A stretch of DNA of 64,000 nucleotides from assembly GCA_017554145.1 (NCBI GenBank), contig JAFZIZ010000015.1, forward strand, positions 62,001-126,000, in the 5' to 3' direction. Source of the stretch: Prevotella sp. Its GTDB lineage: Bacteria > Bacteroidota > Bacteroidia > Bacteroidales > Bacteroidaceae. Both the position numbers and the translations under genes were made by a program. A model generated the notes under the pieces. That model saw only the letters and a list, made by a program, of their open reading frames with translations, was not told where the DNA came from and did no database searches. Positions 54,479 through 63,690 of this stretch are shown in pieces. Numbering within the stretch: position 1 is the first letter of the stretch; every line of letters starts with the position of its first letter.

Positions 54479-57148
54479 TTAAAATTCCTGACCTAAGACA
54501 AAGTGGAACTGGCTACCACCTTTTTGATAACTGCTACCACTATATACCTTATCGAAACCGTAAGCCCAGTCAATACCCATCAGACCAACCATCGGCAGGA
54601 AGATACGTACACCTACACCAGCCGAACGCTTCATGTCAAACGGATTGAACTTCTTGGTGTCTATCCACGCATTACCACCTTCCAAGAAAGCGAGTCCATA
54701 GATGGTCGTATTACCCAACATCAGCGGGTAGCGGAGTTCTAAGGTGAAACGGTCGTAGGCATAAGCGTTATAGTAGGCACTTGTTCCTGCTTGATAGGCT
54801 GCCGTATTGGATATAGAACCATTCTCATAACCACGCAAGCCAATGGTCTCCTCTGCATAACCTGTAGAATAGCCGCTCATACCGTCACCTCCAACATAGA
54901 AGGTTTCAAACGGAGATTTCTTGAACTGATTGTAAGAACCAAGCAATCCCAATTCCACTCGAGTCATCAGCACCAGACACTTCTGTCCACTAGTCAGTGC
55001 CGTGAAGGTACGTGTCTTAAACTTCCACTTATGATATTCAATCCAACGATACTTTTCCTTCTGCTCTGACTCATAAGTAGCAGAGGTGCGATCAGTGGCT
55101 AAGTGCTCATAATCTTTCTTGTCGAAAGACGACCAAGGTGGTGTGAGTGTTACAGAAGCCATGAACTCAGAACCACGACGTGGGAAAAGCTGGTTGTCGG
55201 TTGAAGTACGTGATAACGTAACACCCAAGTTAATGTTGTTACAGTTACCGTTGCTGATGATGAAGTAACTCCAATCACGTAACATATAACGGGTATACGA
55301 TAATGCTAGAGAGAGCTGGAAATAATCGTCTGGCCAGCGCAAGCGCTTACCCCATCCGATGGATACACCGAACATTTTGATATACTTGTCATCGTCCAGC
55401 ATCGAGTCATAGTTATAGTAACTATTGTTATAAGAACCATAGCCATACAGATAGTTATAATAGTTGTTATAGTAACTATTGTTACGATAACTGCTGGAAA
55501 TATCTGTCTGCTTGGAAAAGAAAGCACTGATACTGAGGGCATTCGGGCGTTTTCCGCCAAACCATCCCGTGCTATAGCCTGTAGAGATGGTGCTATAATA
55601 ACGTCCGTTAGTTTGTAACGACAGTGAAAGTTGCTCACCATCACCAATAGGCATGATACCACGGTGCATCTTATTCTTACCAAAGAGGTTACGCATTGAG
55701 AAGTTGTTCAATTTGATACCAACACGTCCGATAACACCAGTCTGACCAAATCCAAGAGAGAATTCCAATTGGTCATTCGACTTTTGTTCCAGTTCCCAGT
55801 TGATATCCACTGTACCATCCGTGTAGTTCGGTTTTATATCAGGATTAACCTTCTCGGGGTCGAAATAACCCATAGAAGCAATTTCACGGGCAGAACGTGT
55901 AATCGCTTCTTTATTGAACAGGTCACCAGGTTTCGTACGCAACTCACGACGTACAACCTCTTCATAAAGACGATCATTACCATAAATACGTACATTACTG
56001 ATATGTGCCTGTGTTCCTTCCTGAATACGCATCTCCAAGTCGATAGAGTCGCCCACGATATTTACCTCTGTTGGGTCAAGGTTATAGAAAAGATAACCGT
56101 TGTTCCAATAGTAGTTACCCACAGCATCTTCATCTTCCTGAAGGCGTTTCTTCATCAGTTTCTGGTTGTAGACATCACCTTTCTTCATGCCGAGTGCCCT
56201 ATTCAGATAGTCTGTCGTTACTACAGTGTTACCCACCCATGTAATATTACGGATATAATAACGCTGACCCTCGTCTACCTTGACATAAACGTTGACATGT
56301 TTCTCGTCATTATTCCATATGGAATCTTCCAAGATAGTAGCGTCTCGGAAACCTAATTCATTATATTTCTCTATCAGGCTTTTCTTCGCCTCATCGTAAC
56401 GCTCGGGAGTGAACTTCTTGGATTTGAAGAGATTGCCCAGTTTACCTGCCTCATTAATCTTGCCAAAAGCACCTTTCTTAATCAGGTTACCTTTAATCTT
56501 CTTGGTAGAAAGTTGATGGTTGCCTTCAAAAAAGATATTGCGCACTTTCATCTTATCTTTCTTGTCGATATTCACATCAAGAATCACCATATTTTTGTCT
56601 GCCACATCATCGCGCTGTACAATCTCTATTTCGGCATTCTTATAACCCTTGTCATCGAAATAACGCTTGGCTAGGATTTTCGCACGGTCAATCATGTTAG
56701 GCGTTATCTGGCTACCTCTCATGATACCAAGTTTTGCCTCCATATCCTCTCGCTCCGACTTCTTAATGCCATAGTAGTTAATGGTACTGATACGTGGACG
56801 CGCTGCCAGATTGATACACAGATATATCTTGGAACCAACAATAGAGTCAGCTGTGATAGAAACACGAGAGAATAAACCATGTCTCCAATAACGCTTGATG
56901 GCATCTGTTATTTCGGTACCAGGAACACTAATCATCTGACCTACGGATAGACCAGAAAGACCTGCCAGTACATAGTCCTCATACCCTTCTACTCCCTTGA
57001 CAGCAATACCGCCAATCTCACAAGTACGGGGTGTACCAGCATACGAGATGTCTGGATTGACAATGACATCCTGAGCCACTACGCGGCTAAATGATAATGG
57101 AGAAATGATAAATGATAAACATATCATCCATTTCCTTATCTTATTCAT
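54479..57148 (-). CDS. bamA: Outer-membrane protein assembly factor BamA
   Basis: Core of the machine that inserts beta-barrels into the outer membrane. About 889 residues from the ATG at 57148 (an ATG at 57166 is also possible). Signal peptide (cleavage near VVAQD), five POTRA repeats (about 40-440; for example IRNITWVGNTVVTTDYLNRAL and ISNVRIYGNDRLYEEVVRREL) and a C-terminal 16-strand barrel with GLRGYENGSIS and the ending FHFVLGQEF. An unusual Tyr/Asn-rich loop lies near residues 553-588 in the barrel. It sits between uppS and the skp genes in an envelope operon. Confidence 0.95.
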   Translation of the reverse strand: MNKIRKWMICLSFIISPLSFSRVVAQDVIVNPDISYAGTPRTCEIGGIAVKGVEGYEDYVLAGLSGLSVGQMISVPGTEITDAIKRYWRHGLFSRVSITADSIVGSKIYLCINLAARPRISTINYYGIKKSEREDMEAKLGIMRGSQITPNMIDRAKILAKRYFDDKGYKNAEIEIVQRDDVADKNMVILDVNIDKKDKMKVRNIFFEGNHQLSTKKIKGNLIKKGAFGKINEAGKLGNLFKSKKFTPERYDEAKKSLIEKYNELGFRDATILEDSIWNNDEKHVNVYVKVDEGQRYYIRNITWVGNTVVTTDYLNRALGMKKGDVYNQKLMKKRLQEDEDAVGNYYWNNGYLFYNLDPTEVNIVGDSIDLEMRIQEGTQAHISNVRIYGNDRLYEEVVRRELRTKPGDLFNKEAITRSAREIASMGYFDPEKVNPDIKPNYTDGTVDINWELEQKSNDQLEFSLGFGQTGVIGRVGIKLNNFSMRNLFGKNKMHRGIMPIGDGEQLSLSLQTNGRYYSTISTGYSTGWFGGKRPNALSISAFFSKQTDISSSYRNNSYYNNYYNYLYGYGSYNNSYYNYDSMLDDDKYIKMFGVSIGWGKRLRWPDDYFQLSLALSYTRYMLRDWSYFIISNGNCNNINLGVTLSRTSTDNQLFPRRGSEFMASVTLTPPWSSFDKKDYEHLATDRTSATYESEQKEKYRWIEYHKWKFKTRTFTALTSGQKCLVLMTRVELGLLGSYNQFKKSPFETFYVGGDGMSGYSTGYAEETIGLRGYENGSISNTAAYQAGTSAYYNAYAYDRFTLELRYPLMLGNTTIYGLAFLEGGNAWIDTKKFNPFDMKRSAGVGVRIFLPMVGLMGIDWAYGFDKVYSGSSYQKGGSQFHFVLGQEF
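57091..57118. repeat. 7-nt repeat encoding the BamA signal peptide
   Basis: ATGATAA, TGGAGAA, ATGATAA, ATGATAA at a 7-nt period. On the coding strand they give LSFIISPLSF, the hydrophobic core of the signal. Confidence 0.75.
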
Positions 57149-57158
57149 ATATTCAGTC

Positions 57159-57186
57159 TTTATCATTTGTTCTTTATCATTTAGAG
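57159..57186. repeat. 7-nt repeat at the uppS-bamA junction
   Basis: TTTATCA, TTTGTTC, TTTATCA, TTTAGAG, spanning the alternative BamA start and the stop codon of uppS. The unit is the reverse complement of that at 57091. Confidence 0.7.
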
Positions 57187-57924
57187 GTTTGCCTCGTTTT
57201 CCACCTGTGCCTCTGTCTTTCCGAATCGGCGCTGACGATTCTGATAACTGGCAATCGCTTTATGGAGAGCCTCTTCGTCGAAATCAGGCCAATAAGTATC
57301 ACAGAAGTAAAACTCTGAATAGGCACACTGCCAGAGCAGATAATTGGAAATACGAATCTCGCCACCTGTACGGATAAGCAAATCGGGATCAGGCATCCAT
57401 GCCGTCCACAGATTTTTGTTGATGGTTTCTTCGCTGATATCATCAGCACTTATCTCACCACTCTGCACTTTACGTGCAATGGTCTTGGTGGCATTCACCA
57501 ACTCTTGCTTGGAAGAATAGCCCATGGCGATAGTCATAGCCATACCATCGTACATTGCTGTCTCTTCCTCCATAGAACGCAACTTATCCTGTACGCTCTG
57601 TGGAAGACGCTCACGATCGCCTACTACATGGAAACTCACGTTGTTATTGTGGAACAACTCCATCTTGATGAAACTAAGCACCAGTCCCATCAGTGCTTCT
57701 ACTTCGTAGGCTGGTCTATTGAAGTTTTCTATGGAGAATGCATAAACTGTAAGGTATTTCACGCCTAAGTTAGAACAAAGGGTGGTGATGGTCTCCAGGT
57801 TGTCAAGTCCAGCCTTATGACCAAACGTACGATCCAGTCCACGATCCATCGCCCAACGTCCATTACCATCCATGATGATAGCAATATGTTGGGGGATGCG
57901 TGTCATATCCAATTCTTGCGCCAT
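57181..57924 (-). CDS. uppS: Undecaprenyl diphosphate synthase (cis-prenyltransferase)
   Basis: Makes the C55 lipid carrier for peptidoglycan and O-antigen. The 247 residues match the family: IIMDGNGRWAMDRGL with the catalytic Asp (about 18), HKAGLDNLETIT, and DLLIRTGGEIRISNYLLWQCAYSEFYF near the end. It is second-last before bamA in the order DUF6242-DUF6089-uppS-bamA, joining isoprenoid, wall and outer-membrane functions. Confidence 0.96.
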   Translation of the reverse strand: MAQELDMTRIPQHIAIIMDGNGRWAMDRGLDRTFGHKAGLDNLETITTLCSNLGVKYLTVYAFSIENFNRPAYEVEALMGLVLSFIKMELFHNNNVSFHVVGDRERLPQSVQDKLRSMEEETAMYDGMAMTIAMGYSSKQELVNATKTIARKVQSGEISADDISEETINKNLWTAWMPDPDLLIRTGGEIRISNYLLWQCAYSEFYFCDTYWPDFDEEALHKAIASYQNRQRRFGKTEAQVENEANL

Positions 57925-57926
57925 AT

Positions 57927-58607
57927 CTAATCTCTATCGTTATTACAAGTTTTACATTTGGCCCATAAATCATAGGTCAGTGACAATCGTAAATGGCTAT
58001 AACAGTCAGTATTCTTAAAAATACCACTACTCTTAATGCCATAAGGATCCTTCACGCCGTCAAGCATATCACTGCCTGTGAAATGCATGGTCCATTCAAG
58101 AGCGAGATTCATACGCTCTGCTACTTTATATTTCACGCCTACACCTATTGGAAGGTTTAGAGCTACTTCTGTCTTTTCGGGTTTCACAAACGTTGCTCCC
58201 AACCCTATATAAATATATGGTGTGAGTCGTTGCGCTCCACGATATTCCCTGCCTGTGCCATAAGGCCAAAAGTTGTACTCATATCTAAATCCCACGTCTA
58301 CCAAACCATGATTAAAATCAATATCTTCGGTGAGGGGATAATACGTCTTTGCATTTCTCGACGTTCCTTTAATCTTGCCGATACTTATATTCATTGCCAA
58401 TGCCATACGAGGGTTGAACTTATAGCGTCCCAGAATGGTAAACATCGGCTGTACATCCTTGAAAAGATTTCCATTGAAATCGCCTTGATAGGAAACAAGT
58501 CCTATTCCTCCACCTACCTCAGCGCGGTATTCAGGATCTTCCTGTGCACTAAGTCCGACTGCTATCGTCGACAGTAGAACAGAAAACAAGACTCTCTTCA
58601 ACATCAA
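57927..58607 (-). CDS. DUF6089-type outer-membrane beta-barrel protein
   Basis: A protein of 226 residues: signal peptide (cleavage near GLSAQ, about 21), then beta strands of an 8-strand-like barrel: YRAEVGGGIGLVSYQGDFNGN, GRYKFNPRMALAMNIS, VDVGFRYEYNFWPYG, YIYIGLGATFV, VKYKVAERMNLALEW. I recall this as DUF6089, found beside uppS/bamA in Bacteroidota. It overlaps neither neighbour (2 bp to uppS, 4 bp to DUF6242). A structural or accessory envelope role is an inference from position. Confidence 0.85.
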   Translation of the reverse strand: MMLKRVLFSVLLSTIAVGLSAQEDPEYRAEVGGGIGLVSYQGDFNGNLFKDVQPMFTILGRYKFNPRMALAMNISIGKIKGTSRNAKTYYPLTEDIDFNHGLVDVGFRYEYNFWPYGTGREYRGAQRLTPYIYIGLGATFVKPEKTEVALNLPIGVGVKYKVAERMNLALEWTMHFTGSDMLDGVKDPYGIKSSGIFKNTDCYSHLRLSLTYDLWAKCKTCNNDRD

Positions 58608-58611
58608 CCTC

Positions 58612-59979
58612 TTATTCTTTCTTTTCCCAAGCCAGTCTATTCAGATGACCCTGCCAAACCTCTCCGGTACTGCCGCTTAACAACCATATTTCGTTGCCAT
58701 CAGTCGCAGCCGCAAAAGAACTAACATTGCCATTAAATTTCTCTGGTAATTGATATTTCGAATTCTTCTTCCAATTGATACCATTATCACGAGTCTGGTA
58801 AATGGAAGAGAAAGAGCCATCTTTTACACCAAATGCCAGAACACCGTCATCGTATGCCATTAACTGTAGATGAAATAATTGTGGGAGAGCAAGACGATTA
58901 TCATCCGTCCGCTCCATATAGACCCATTTGTCTTCTAATCCCTGCAAATCATATTCCACAATCTTACGCCATACAGAACTGATGGACGAGATTGTAGGAG
59001 AAGTTCCTGCCAATAAGATATAATCAGCATAGGCTGTCATTCTCAAAGGAACACAGACATAAGCCGTTTCCTCTGTTGGCAACCATGAGATATCTTCGTC
59101 TAACTCATCTTCTTCCCATGTCTGACCCTCGTCTGATGATACCATCATCTTATTGTCAGTACTTAAGGCATATAATTCTGTATAACTACTAGCAACCAGT
59201 TGCTTGACTGCCACATCATTCTTGATAACCTCCCAGGTCTTTCCATCTTGTGTCTTCTGCAGAGAACCGTTAGCTATCATATAAATGACATTATTACGCA
59301 CCAGCATATTCTGATAGGCCTTTGCATCGTCTATCTCTGCCAAAGAAGTCCATGTTTCACCATCTGAGGTAACATAACCTACCGTTTTACCCGACTTGAC
59401 ACCGTAGACATAAAGAGATCCTCCAAAGGAAACGGCATTCATAGACTCTAAAGCTGCAATCTCATTACTCTTAGAATGTTGCGACCAAACAAACTTCTCA
59501 GCTTCCTCCTGATGCACATTCACATTGACAGTATATACCTGTTCAGCTGAACCATCACTTGCAAAAACATGAAGCTCACGAGGATTGGAAAAATCAAGAC
59601 TATCTGTCGTGGAAAAATAAAACAAAGTATCACTAATCTCACTCTTAAGAAGGATAGCACCATTATTCAGTGCTGACACTGTGCAGAGGACGTGCTCAAC
59701 ATCGGTACCTGTTGGCAGAGAATCTGCATTAAAAATACGATGATTTTCCTGATCGATACTAAACTTATAATCACTACCAGCAATCGTAGTCTTATAAATA
59801 GAATCTGCCCCCGTAGAGGATATAGTATGGATATACCTGTTTAATGTTCCCAAAGAGAACGACGTGATTGCTGCATCACTGGAAAGTGTACTAATATTAT
59901 CGTCATCCGACTTCAAGCAGGATGTCAGCAGCAACATAGCTGTCAGCAATCCACACAGGGTCTTAAATGGTCTTATCAT
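58612..59979 (-). CDS. DUF6242-type lipoprotein with beta-propeller-like repeats
   Basis: A protein of 455 residues: lipobox in MLLLTSCLKS (Cys about 21), an Ig-like N-terminal part (about 30-155; AITSFSLGTLNRYIHT..., ELHVFASDGSAEQVYTVNVN), then repeats with BNR/sortilin-like elements (SSDEGQTWEEDE, QTRDNGINWKKNSKY) forming a probable six- or seven-bladed propeller. I recall the family as DUF6242, specific to Bacteroidales. It is the first gene of the bamA operon. The minus-strand -7 box TAAATTTG is at 60010-60003. Confidence 0.8.
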   Translation of the reverse strand: MIRPFKTLCGLLTAMLLLTSCLKSDDDNISTLSSDAAITSFSLGTLNRYIHTISSTGADSIYKTTIAGSDYKFSIDQENHRIFNADSLPTGTDVEHVLCTVSALNNGAILLKSEISDTLFYFSTTDSLDFSNPRELHVFASDGSAEQVYTVNVNVHQEEAEKFVWSQHSKSNEIAALESMNAVSFGGSLYVYGVKSGKTVGYVTSDGETWTSLAEIDDAKAYQNMLVRNNVIYMIANGSLQKTQDGKTWEVIKNDVAVKQLVASSYTELYALSTDNKMMVSSDEGQTWEEDELDEDISWLPTEETAYVCVPLRMTAYADYILLAGTSPTISSISSVWRKIVEYDLQGLEDKWVYMERTDDNRLALPQLFHLQLMAYDDGVLAFGVKDGSFSSIYQTRDNGINWKKNSKYQLPEKFNGNVSSFAAATDGNEIWLLSGSTGEVWQGHLNRLAWEKKE

Positions 59980-60095
59980 TTGATTTTTTCAATTTTTGCG
60001 TGCAAATTTACTCACAATTCCGCAAATACCGACATTTTTCTACCTTATATTAAGTTAATTATATGATAAAATGTCATATTTTAGAATTTGTAAAC

Positions 60096-60134
60096 AAAAA
60101 AAAGAGCGCGGTATGAATCACTCACCCCGCGCTC
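60096..60134 (-). terminator. Intrinsic terminator of the small membrane-protein transcript
   Basis: On the minus strand GAGCGCGG (60134-60127), a 15-nt loop, CCGCGCTC (60111-60104), then eight T (60103-60096). GC-rich and strong. Confidence 0.9.
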
Positions 60135-60138
60135 CTTC

Positions 60139-60234
60139 TTAACGTACGTTGGTATTTTTCAAAGTGATAACACTAAGAATAGTCGCAATAGCTACCGATA
60201 CCAACATGACCGTTGTTTGAAAATCTAATAACAT
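60139..60234 (-). CDS. 31-residue single-span membrane protein
   Basis: An ATG at 60234 and a TAA ending at 60139 encode 31 residues, with the hydrophobic span VMLVSVAIATILSVITL (about 9-25) and the short tail KNTNVR. AAGG lies 10 nt before the ATG as a possible ribosome site. It stands between pckA and the DUF6242 gene but has its own promoter (-7 box 60307-60300) and terminator, and pckA is terminated upstream, so it is a separate transcript of about 195 nt. I know of no named family. A structured RNA with an incidental ORF is the alternative. Confidence 0.65.
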   Translation of the reverse strand: MLLDFQTTVMLVSVAIATILSVITLKNTNVR

Positions 60235-60275
60235 AATCTTTACCTTAAATCTATTAACTACTAACCTAATGAATA

Positions 60276-60307
60276 ATCGTAATCTTCTCGATTACGATGC
60301 AAAATTA
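60276..60307 (-). promoter_or_regulatory. Promoter and 5' hairpin of the small transcript
   Basis: Minus-strand -7 box TAATTTTG (60307-60300), followed after 1 nt by the perfect 9-bp hairpin ATCGTAATC / GATTACGAT (60298-60290 and 60284-60276, 5-nt loop). The RNA should begin within the hairpin's upper arm or just before it, giving a structured 5' end. Confidence 0.6.
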
Positions 60308-60331
60308 CTGTATTTTTATCAATTAGCACAT

Positions 60332-60360
60332 AAAAAAAGACGATTCCCGAAGAAATCGTC
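60332..60360 (-). terminator. pckA terminator with UUCG tetraloop
   Basis: On the minus strand GACGATTTC-TTCG-GGAATCGTC (60360-60339), with 9 pairs including one G-U, closed by a C(UUCG)G tetraloop, followed by seven T. An unusually clear terminator, 25 bp after the pckA stop. Confidence 0.92.
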
Positions 60361-60384
60361 CTTTATTTTGATTTATATCAACTT

Positions 60385-61998
60385 TTAAAGTTTCGGACCA
60401 GCAGCGACAAGTGCCTTACCTGCCTCGTTGCCCTCGTACTTCTTGAAGTTCTTGATGAAGCGGGCAGCCAGGTCCTCAGCCTTCTTGTTCCACTCTGCTG
60501 CATCAGCATAAGTGTCACGAGGATCGAGGATGTTGGTTGCTACGCCCTCGAGCTCTGTGGGAACCTCGAAGTCGAAGTAAGGAATCTTCTTCGTAGGAGC
60601 CTTCAGGATAGCGCCACCGAGGATAGCATCGATGATACCACGTGTATCCTTGATAGAGATACGCTTGCCAGTACCATTCCAACCTGTGTTAACGAGGTAA
60701 GCTTTAGCACCGCTCTTCTCCATCTTCTTCACCAGCTCCTCAGCATACTTAGTAGGATGCAACTCGAGGAATGCCTGACCGAAGCAAGCAGAGAAAGTAG
60801 GAGTAGGCTCAGTAATACCACGCTCTGTACCTGCCAACTTAGCAGTGAAACCAGAGAGGAAATAATACTTGGTCTGCTCAGGAGTCAGGATAGATACTGG
60901 GGGCAGAACTCCGAATGCATCAGCACTCAGGAAGATAACATTCTTAGCCTCAGGACCAGCGCTCTTGCCGTTTACCTTCTGGGCAATCTTCTCAATGTGG
61001 TTGATAGGATAAGAAACACGGGTATTCTCAGTAACGCTCTTGTCTGCGAAGTCAATCTTACCAGCCTCATCAACAGTTACGTTCTCGAGCAGAGCATCAC
61101 GACGGATAGCGTTGTAGATGTCGGGCTCACTCTCCTTGTCGAGGTTGATAACCTTAGCATAGCAGCCACCTTCGAAGTTGAATACACCTTCGTCGTCCCA
61201 TCCATGCTCGTCATCACCAATCAACAGACGCTTAGGATCGGTTGACAGCGTGGTCTTACCTGTACCAGACAGACCGAAGAAGATAGCGGTGTTCTTACCC
61301 TCCATATCGGTGTTGGCAGAACAGTGCATAGAAGCGATACCCTGCAGAGGCAGATAGTAGTTCATCATAGAGAACATACCCTTCTTCATCTCACCACCAT
61401 ACCAAGTGTTGATGATGCACTGCTCACGAGTAGTAGTGTTGAAAGCAACACAAGTCTCTGAGTTCAGACCCAGTTCCTTGTAATTCTCAACCTTTGCCTT
61501 AGAAGCATTATAGATGACGAAATTGGGCTCGAAGCTCTCCAGTTCCTCAGCGGTAGGCTGGATGAACATGTTCTTCACGAAGTGAGCCTGCCAAGCAACC
61601 TCTACAATGAAACGAACACGCAGACGGGTAGCCTCGTTGGCACCGCAGAAAGCGTCCATTACATACAGATTCTTGTTACAAAGTTCCTTGATAGCAATCT
61701 CCTTTACCTTTGCCCAAACCTCCTCAGACATGGGGTGGTTATCGTTCTTGTATTCCTCAGAAGTCCACCAAACCTTATCATTGCTTTGTGCATCCTTTAC
61801 GATGTACTTGTCCTTAGGTGAACGACCTGTATAGATACCTGTCATTACATTGACAGCATCAAGTTCCGTGTTAACACCCTTGTCAAAACCGGTCAGACCT
61901 TCCTTTGTTTCCTCCTCAAAGAGGTACTCATACGACGGATTGTGAGCAATCACGGTAGAACCCGTAATGCCATACTGAGTTAAATCTAACTTTGCCAT
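60385..61998 (-). CDS. pckA: Phosphoenolpyruvate carboxykinase (ATP)
   Basis: Interconverts oxaloacetate + ATP and PEP + CO2 + ADP. In succinate-producing Bacteroidales it runs mainly in the carboxylating direction to feed the fumarate pathway. The 537 residues match the family. Kinase-1 loop [12 protein letters not shown] (about 245-256), kinase-2 [11 protein letters not shown] and the substrate site [19 protein letters not shown] are intact. Single-gene unit: -7 box TACCTTTG (62058-62051) upstream, UUCG terminator downstream. Confidence 0.97.
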   Translation of the reverse strand: MAKLDLTQYGITGSTVIAHNPSYEYLFEEETKEGLTGFDKGVNTELDAVNVMTGIYTGRSPKDKYIVKDAQSNDKVWWTSEEYKNDNHPMSEEVWAKVKEIAIKELCNKNLYVMDAFCGANEATRLRVRFIVEVAWQAHFVKNMFIQPTAEELESFEPNFVIYNASKAKVENYKELGLNSETCVAFNTTTREQCIINTWYGGEMKKGMFSMMNYYLPLQGIASMHCSANTDMEGKNTAIFFGLSGTGKTTLSTDPKRLLIGDDEHGWDDEGVFNFEGGCYAKVINLDKESEPDIYNAIRRDALLENVTVDEAGKIDFADKSVTENTRVSYPINHIEKIAQKVNGKSAGPEAKNVIFLSADAFGVLPPVSILTPEQTKYYFLSGFTAKLAGTERGITEPTPTFSACFGQAFLELHPTKYAEELVKKMEKSGAKAYLVNTGWNGTGKRISIKDTRGIIDAILGGAILKAPTKKIPYFDFEVPTELEGVATNILDPRDTYADAAEWNKKAEDLAARFIKNFKKYEGNEAGKALVAAGPKL

Positions 61999-62050
61999 AA
62001 TTTTACTACTTTTTATTTGTGATTTACTATTACCTATTTAAAACCGAGCG

Positions 62051-62058
62051 CAAAGGTA
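62051..62058 (-). promoter_or_regulatory. -7 box of pckA
   Basis: Minus-strand TACCTTTG (62058-62051), about 52 nt before the ATG at 61998. A clear TTTG at -33 is not seen. Confidence 0.6.
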
Positions 62059-62142
62059 CGAATTAATTGAGAATTATAAATGACTAATTAAGAATAATTT
62101 GCTTTCACAAGTCCGTTTTTAGGTTAAAGAATTAAAAAAAAG

Positions 62143-62174
62143 ATGTCGGAATGATGTTTTTGTCATTCCGACAT
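62143..62174 (-). terminator. Terminator of the outer-membrane barrel gene
   Basis: On the minus strand ATGTCGGAATGA (62174-62163), an 8-nt loop, TCATTCCGACAT (62154-62143), then CTTTTTTTT. Perfect 12-bp stem. Confidence 0.92.
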
Positions 62175-62206
62175 ATCAAAAGTCAATAAGGATTGGGCTA
62201 TTTTCT

Positions 62207-63550
62207 TCACCATTTTGTTGAGAAAATCGTGGGTTTGATATTCAACGTAATCCATCCCCACCTAAGACTTCCATCATTACTGGCACGTTTCAATTGTTCC
62301 ATCGTCTTTGTACCTGCCATATAAGAAAAACCTGCCGACAGCGTGGCAATCTTTCCAAAATCATACGAGGCTGCAAGTTCTATCTCATGTCCTAACGTTT
62401 TGTTGATATTTTCCAACGTAGTGGCCATCGCCATATAATGATAATAAGCATTAAGGGTAAGGTTCTTGATGGGCTTGACTTCCCCGCCGATATAAGCATT
62501 CTGTAAACCAGGCGAGAAACCGTTGACATAAGCACTGACATAAAAGAAATCCATAGCCCCATAGAATTTGTGGTGAGAGCCATACATAGAGTAAAAACCT
62601 CCGTAATTATCATGATGGGCAAGTCCAATCTGTCCTTTACCAGGTACGGCGAAATACTTATCACCACTCAGATAATCGAAACCTGTCTCTAACTTATATG
62701 TCTCTGTAGGTAGCCAACCTGCTTTCACACTCGCCATCCAACCTTTCAGTTTAACTCCGTGTTCCTCTCTTCCCATCTGGTGATAATAAGAGCCTTCGGC
62801 ATACCATTTCTCGGGACTATATTTGATGTAACCACCTAACAGTTGCTGAAACTCTGTACTAGCCTCTTTTTCCGTCTCACCTCTTTGCATTCCAATATTC
62901 ATAAAAAGCAATGAGACACCTAATGGTATTCGTGGTACATCATAGTGATACCAAAGAGTTTGCATTGTCTTGTATGCTTGTGCTCCGTCTACATAGAAAG
63001 TGCCGCCACTATCCACATTCTCAGAATTCTGATTATAGGCAAGTATCAGATGGGCTTTATGTCCGTGGCCCTCATAACCTAACCTCAGTGCATCATGCGA
63101 CGAAGCAGCCATCGCCCAGTCGTTAGGGCCAATGATACGTTCATCATCATAGGCTAACGTCTGACGGCCTATCTGGGCGAAAAAACCGTTCTTTGTCGAT
63201 GCTTTTGCCCATGCCTCGTAGATATTGAAATCGCCTCGTCCACTTTCTCCCCAGACACCCTGATGCTGAGCCGTCAATTTCATTTCCAAAGACGGTTGCT
63301 TGTATTCAACGATCAGACGGGCACGACCAACCACAAAATTTGAATAGTCATGAAGATCAACGATATCTTTCAATTCATCACCAGAGAACAATCCGCCATT
63401 ACGGTATTCACCTTGCGCTAACAGATGAAGTGAGACTTTCAACTCTTTTTCTTTCTTCAGTGTATCTGTTGCTTCTTGTGCTAATAACAACGTCGGCACA
63501 ATCAACATCACCCCTGTAAGTAAACAGACAAGACTCCTTCCTTTTTTCAT
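62207..63550 (-). CDS. Outer-membrane beta-barrel, alginate-export-like
   Basis: A protein of 447 residues: signal peptide (cleavage near LLLAQ, about 25), then many alternating strands of a large barrel: SLHLLAQGEYRNGGLFSG, NFVVGRARLIVEYKQPSLEMKLTAQHQGVWG, EAWAKASTKNGFFAQIGRQTLAYDDERIIGPNDWA, which recall the alginate-export/porin-like family. Function in transport is probable; alginate itself is not implied. Single-gene unit with a strong terminator (62143-62174). Confidence 0.8.
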   Translation of the reverse strand: MKKGRSLVCLLTGVMLIVPTLLLAQEATDTLKKEKELKVSLHLLAQGEYRNGGLFSGDELKDIVDLHDYSNFVVGRARLIVEYKQPSLEMKLTAQHQGVWGESGRGDFNIYEAWAKASTKNGFFAQIGRQTLAYDDERIIGPNDWAMAASSHDALRLGYEGHGHKAHLILAYNQNSENVDSGGTFYVDGAQAYKTMQTLWYHYDVPRIPLGVSLLFMNIGMQRGETEKEASTEFQQLLGGYIKYSPEKWYAEGSYYHQMGREEHGVKLKGWMASVKAGWLPTETYKLETGFDYLSGDKYFAVPGKGQIGLAHHDNYGGFYSMYGSHHKFYGAMDFFYVSAYVNGFSPGLQNAYIGGEVKPIKNLTLNAYYHYMAMATTLENINKTLGHEIELAASYDFGKIATLSAGFSYMAGTKTMEQLKRASNDGSLRWGWITLNIKPTIFSTKW

Positions 63551-63660
63551 AAGATAAATTCTATTTGATTTCTGTGTGTAAAGTTATGAAAATAATTTGA
63601 AATTATAAAAGGTTTAACGAAAAAAATGTGTAAACATATCTAATTAACGGATATTCTTTG

Positions 63661-63668
63661 TATCTTTG
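63661..63668 (+). promoter_or_regulatory. -7 box of upp
   Basis: TATCTTTG (63661-63668), 22 nt before the ATG at 63691. Confidence 0.65.
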
Positions 63669-63690
63669 CAGAAAATAAAACCCTAAGACA

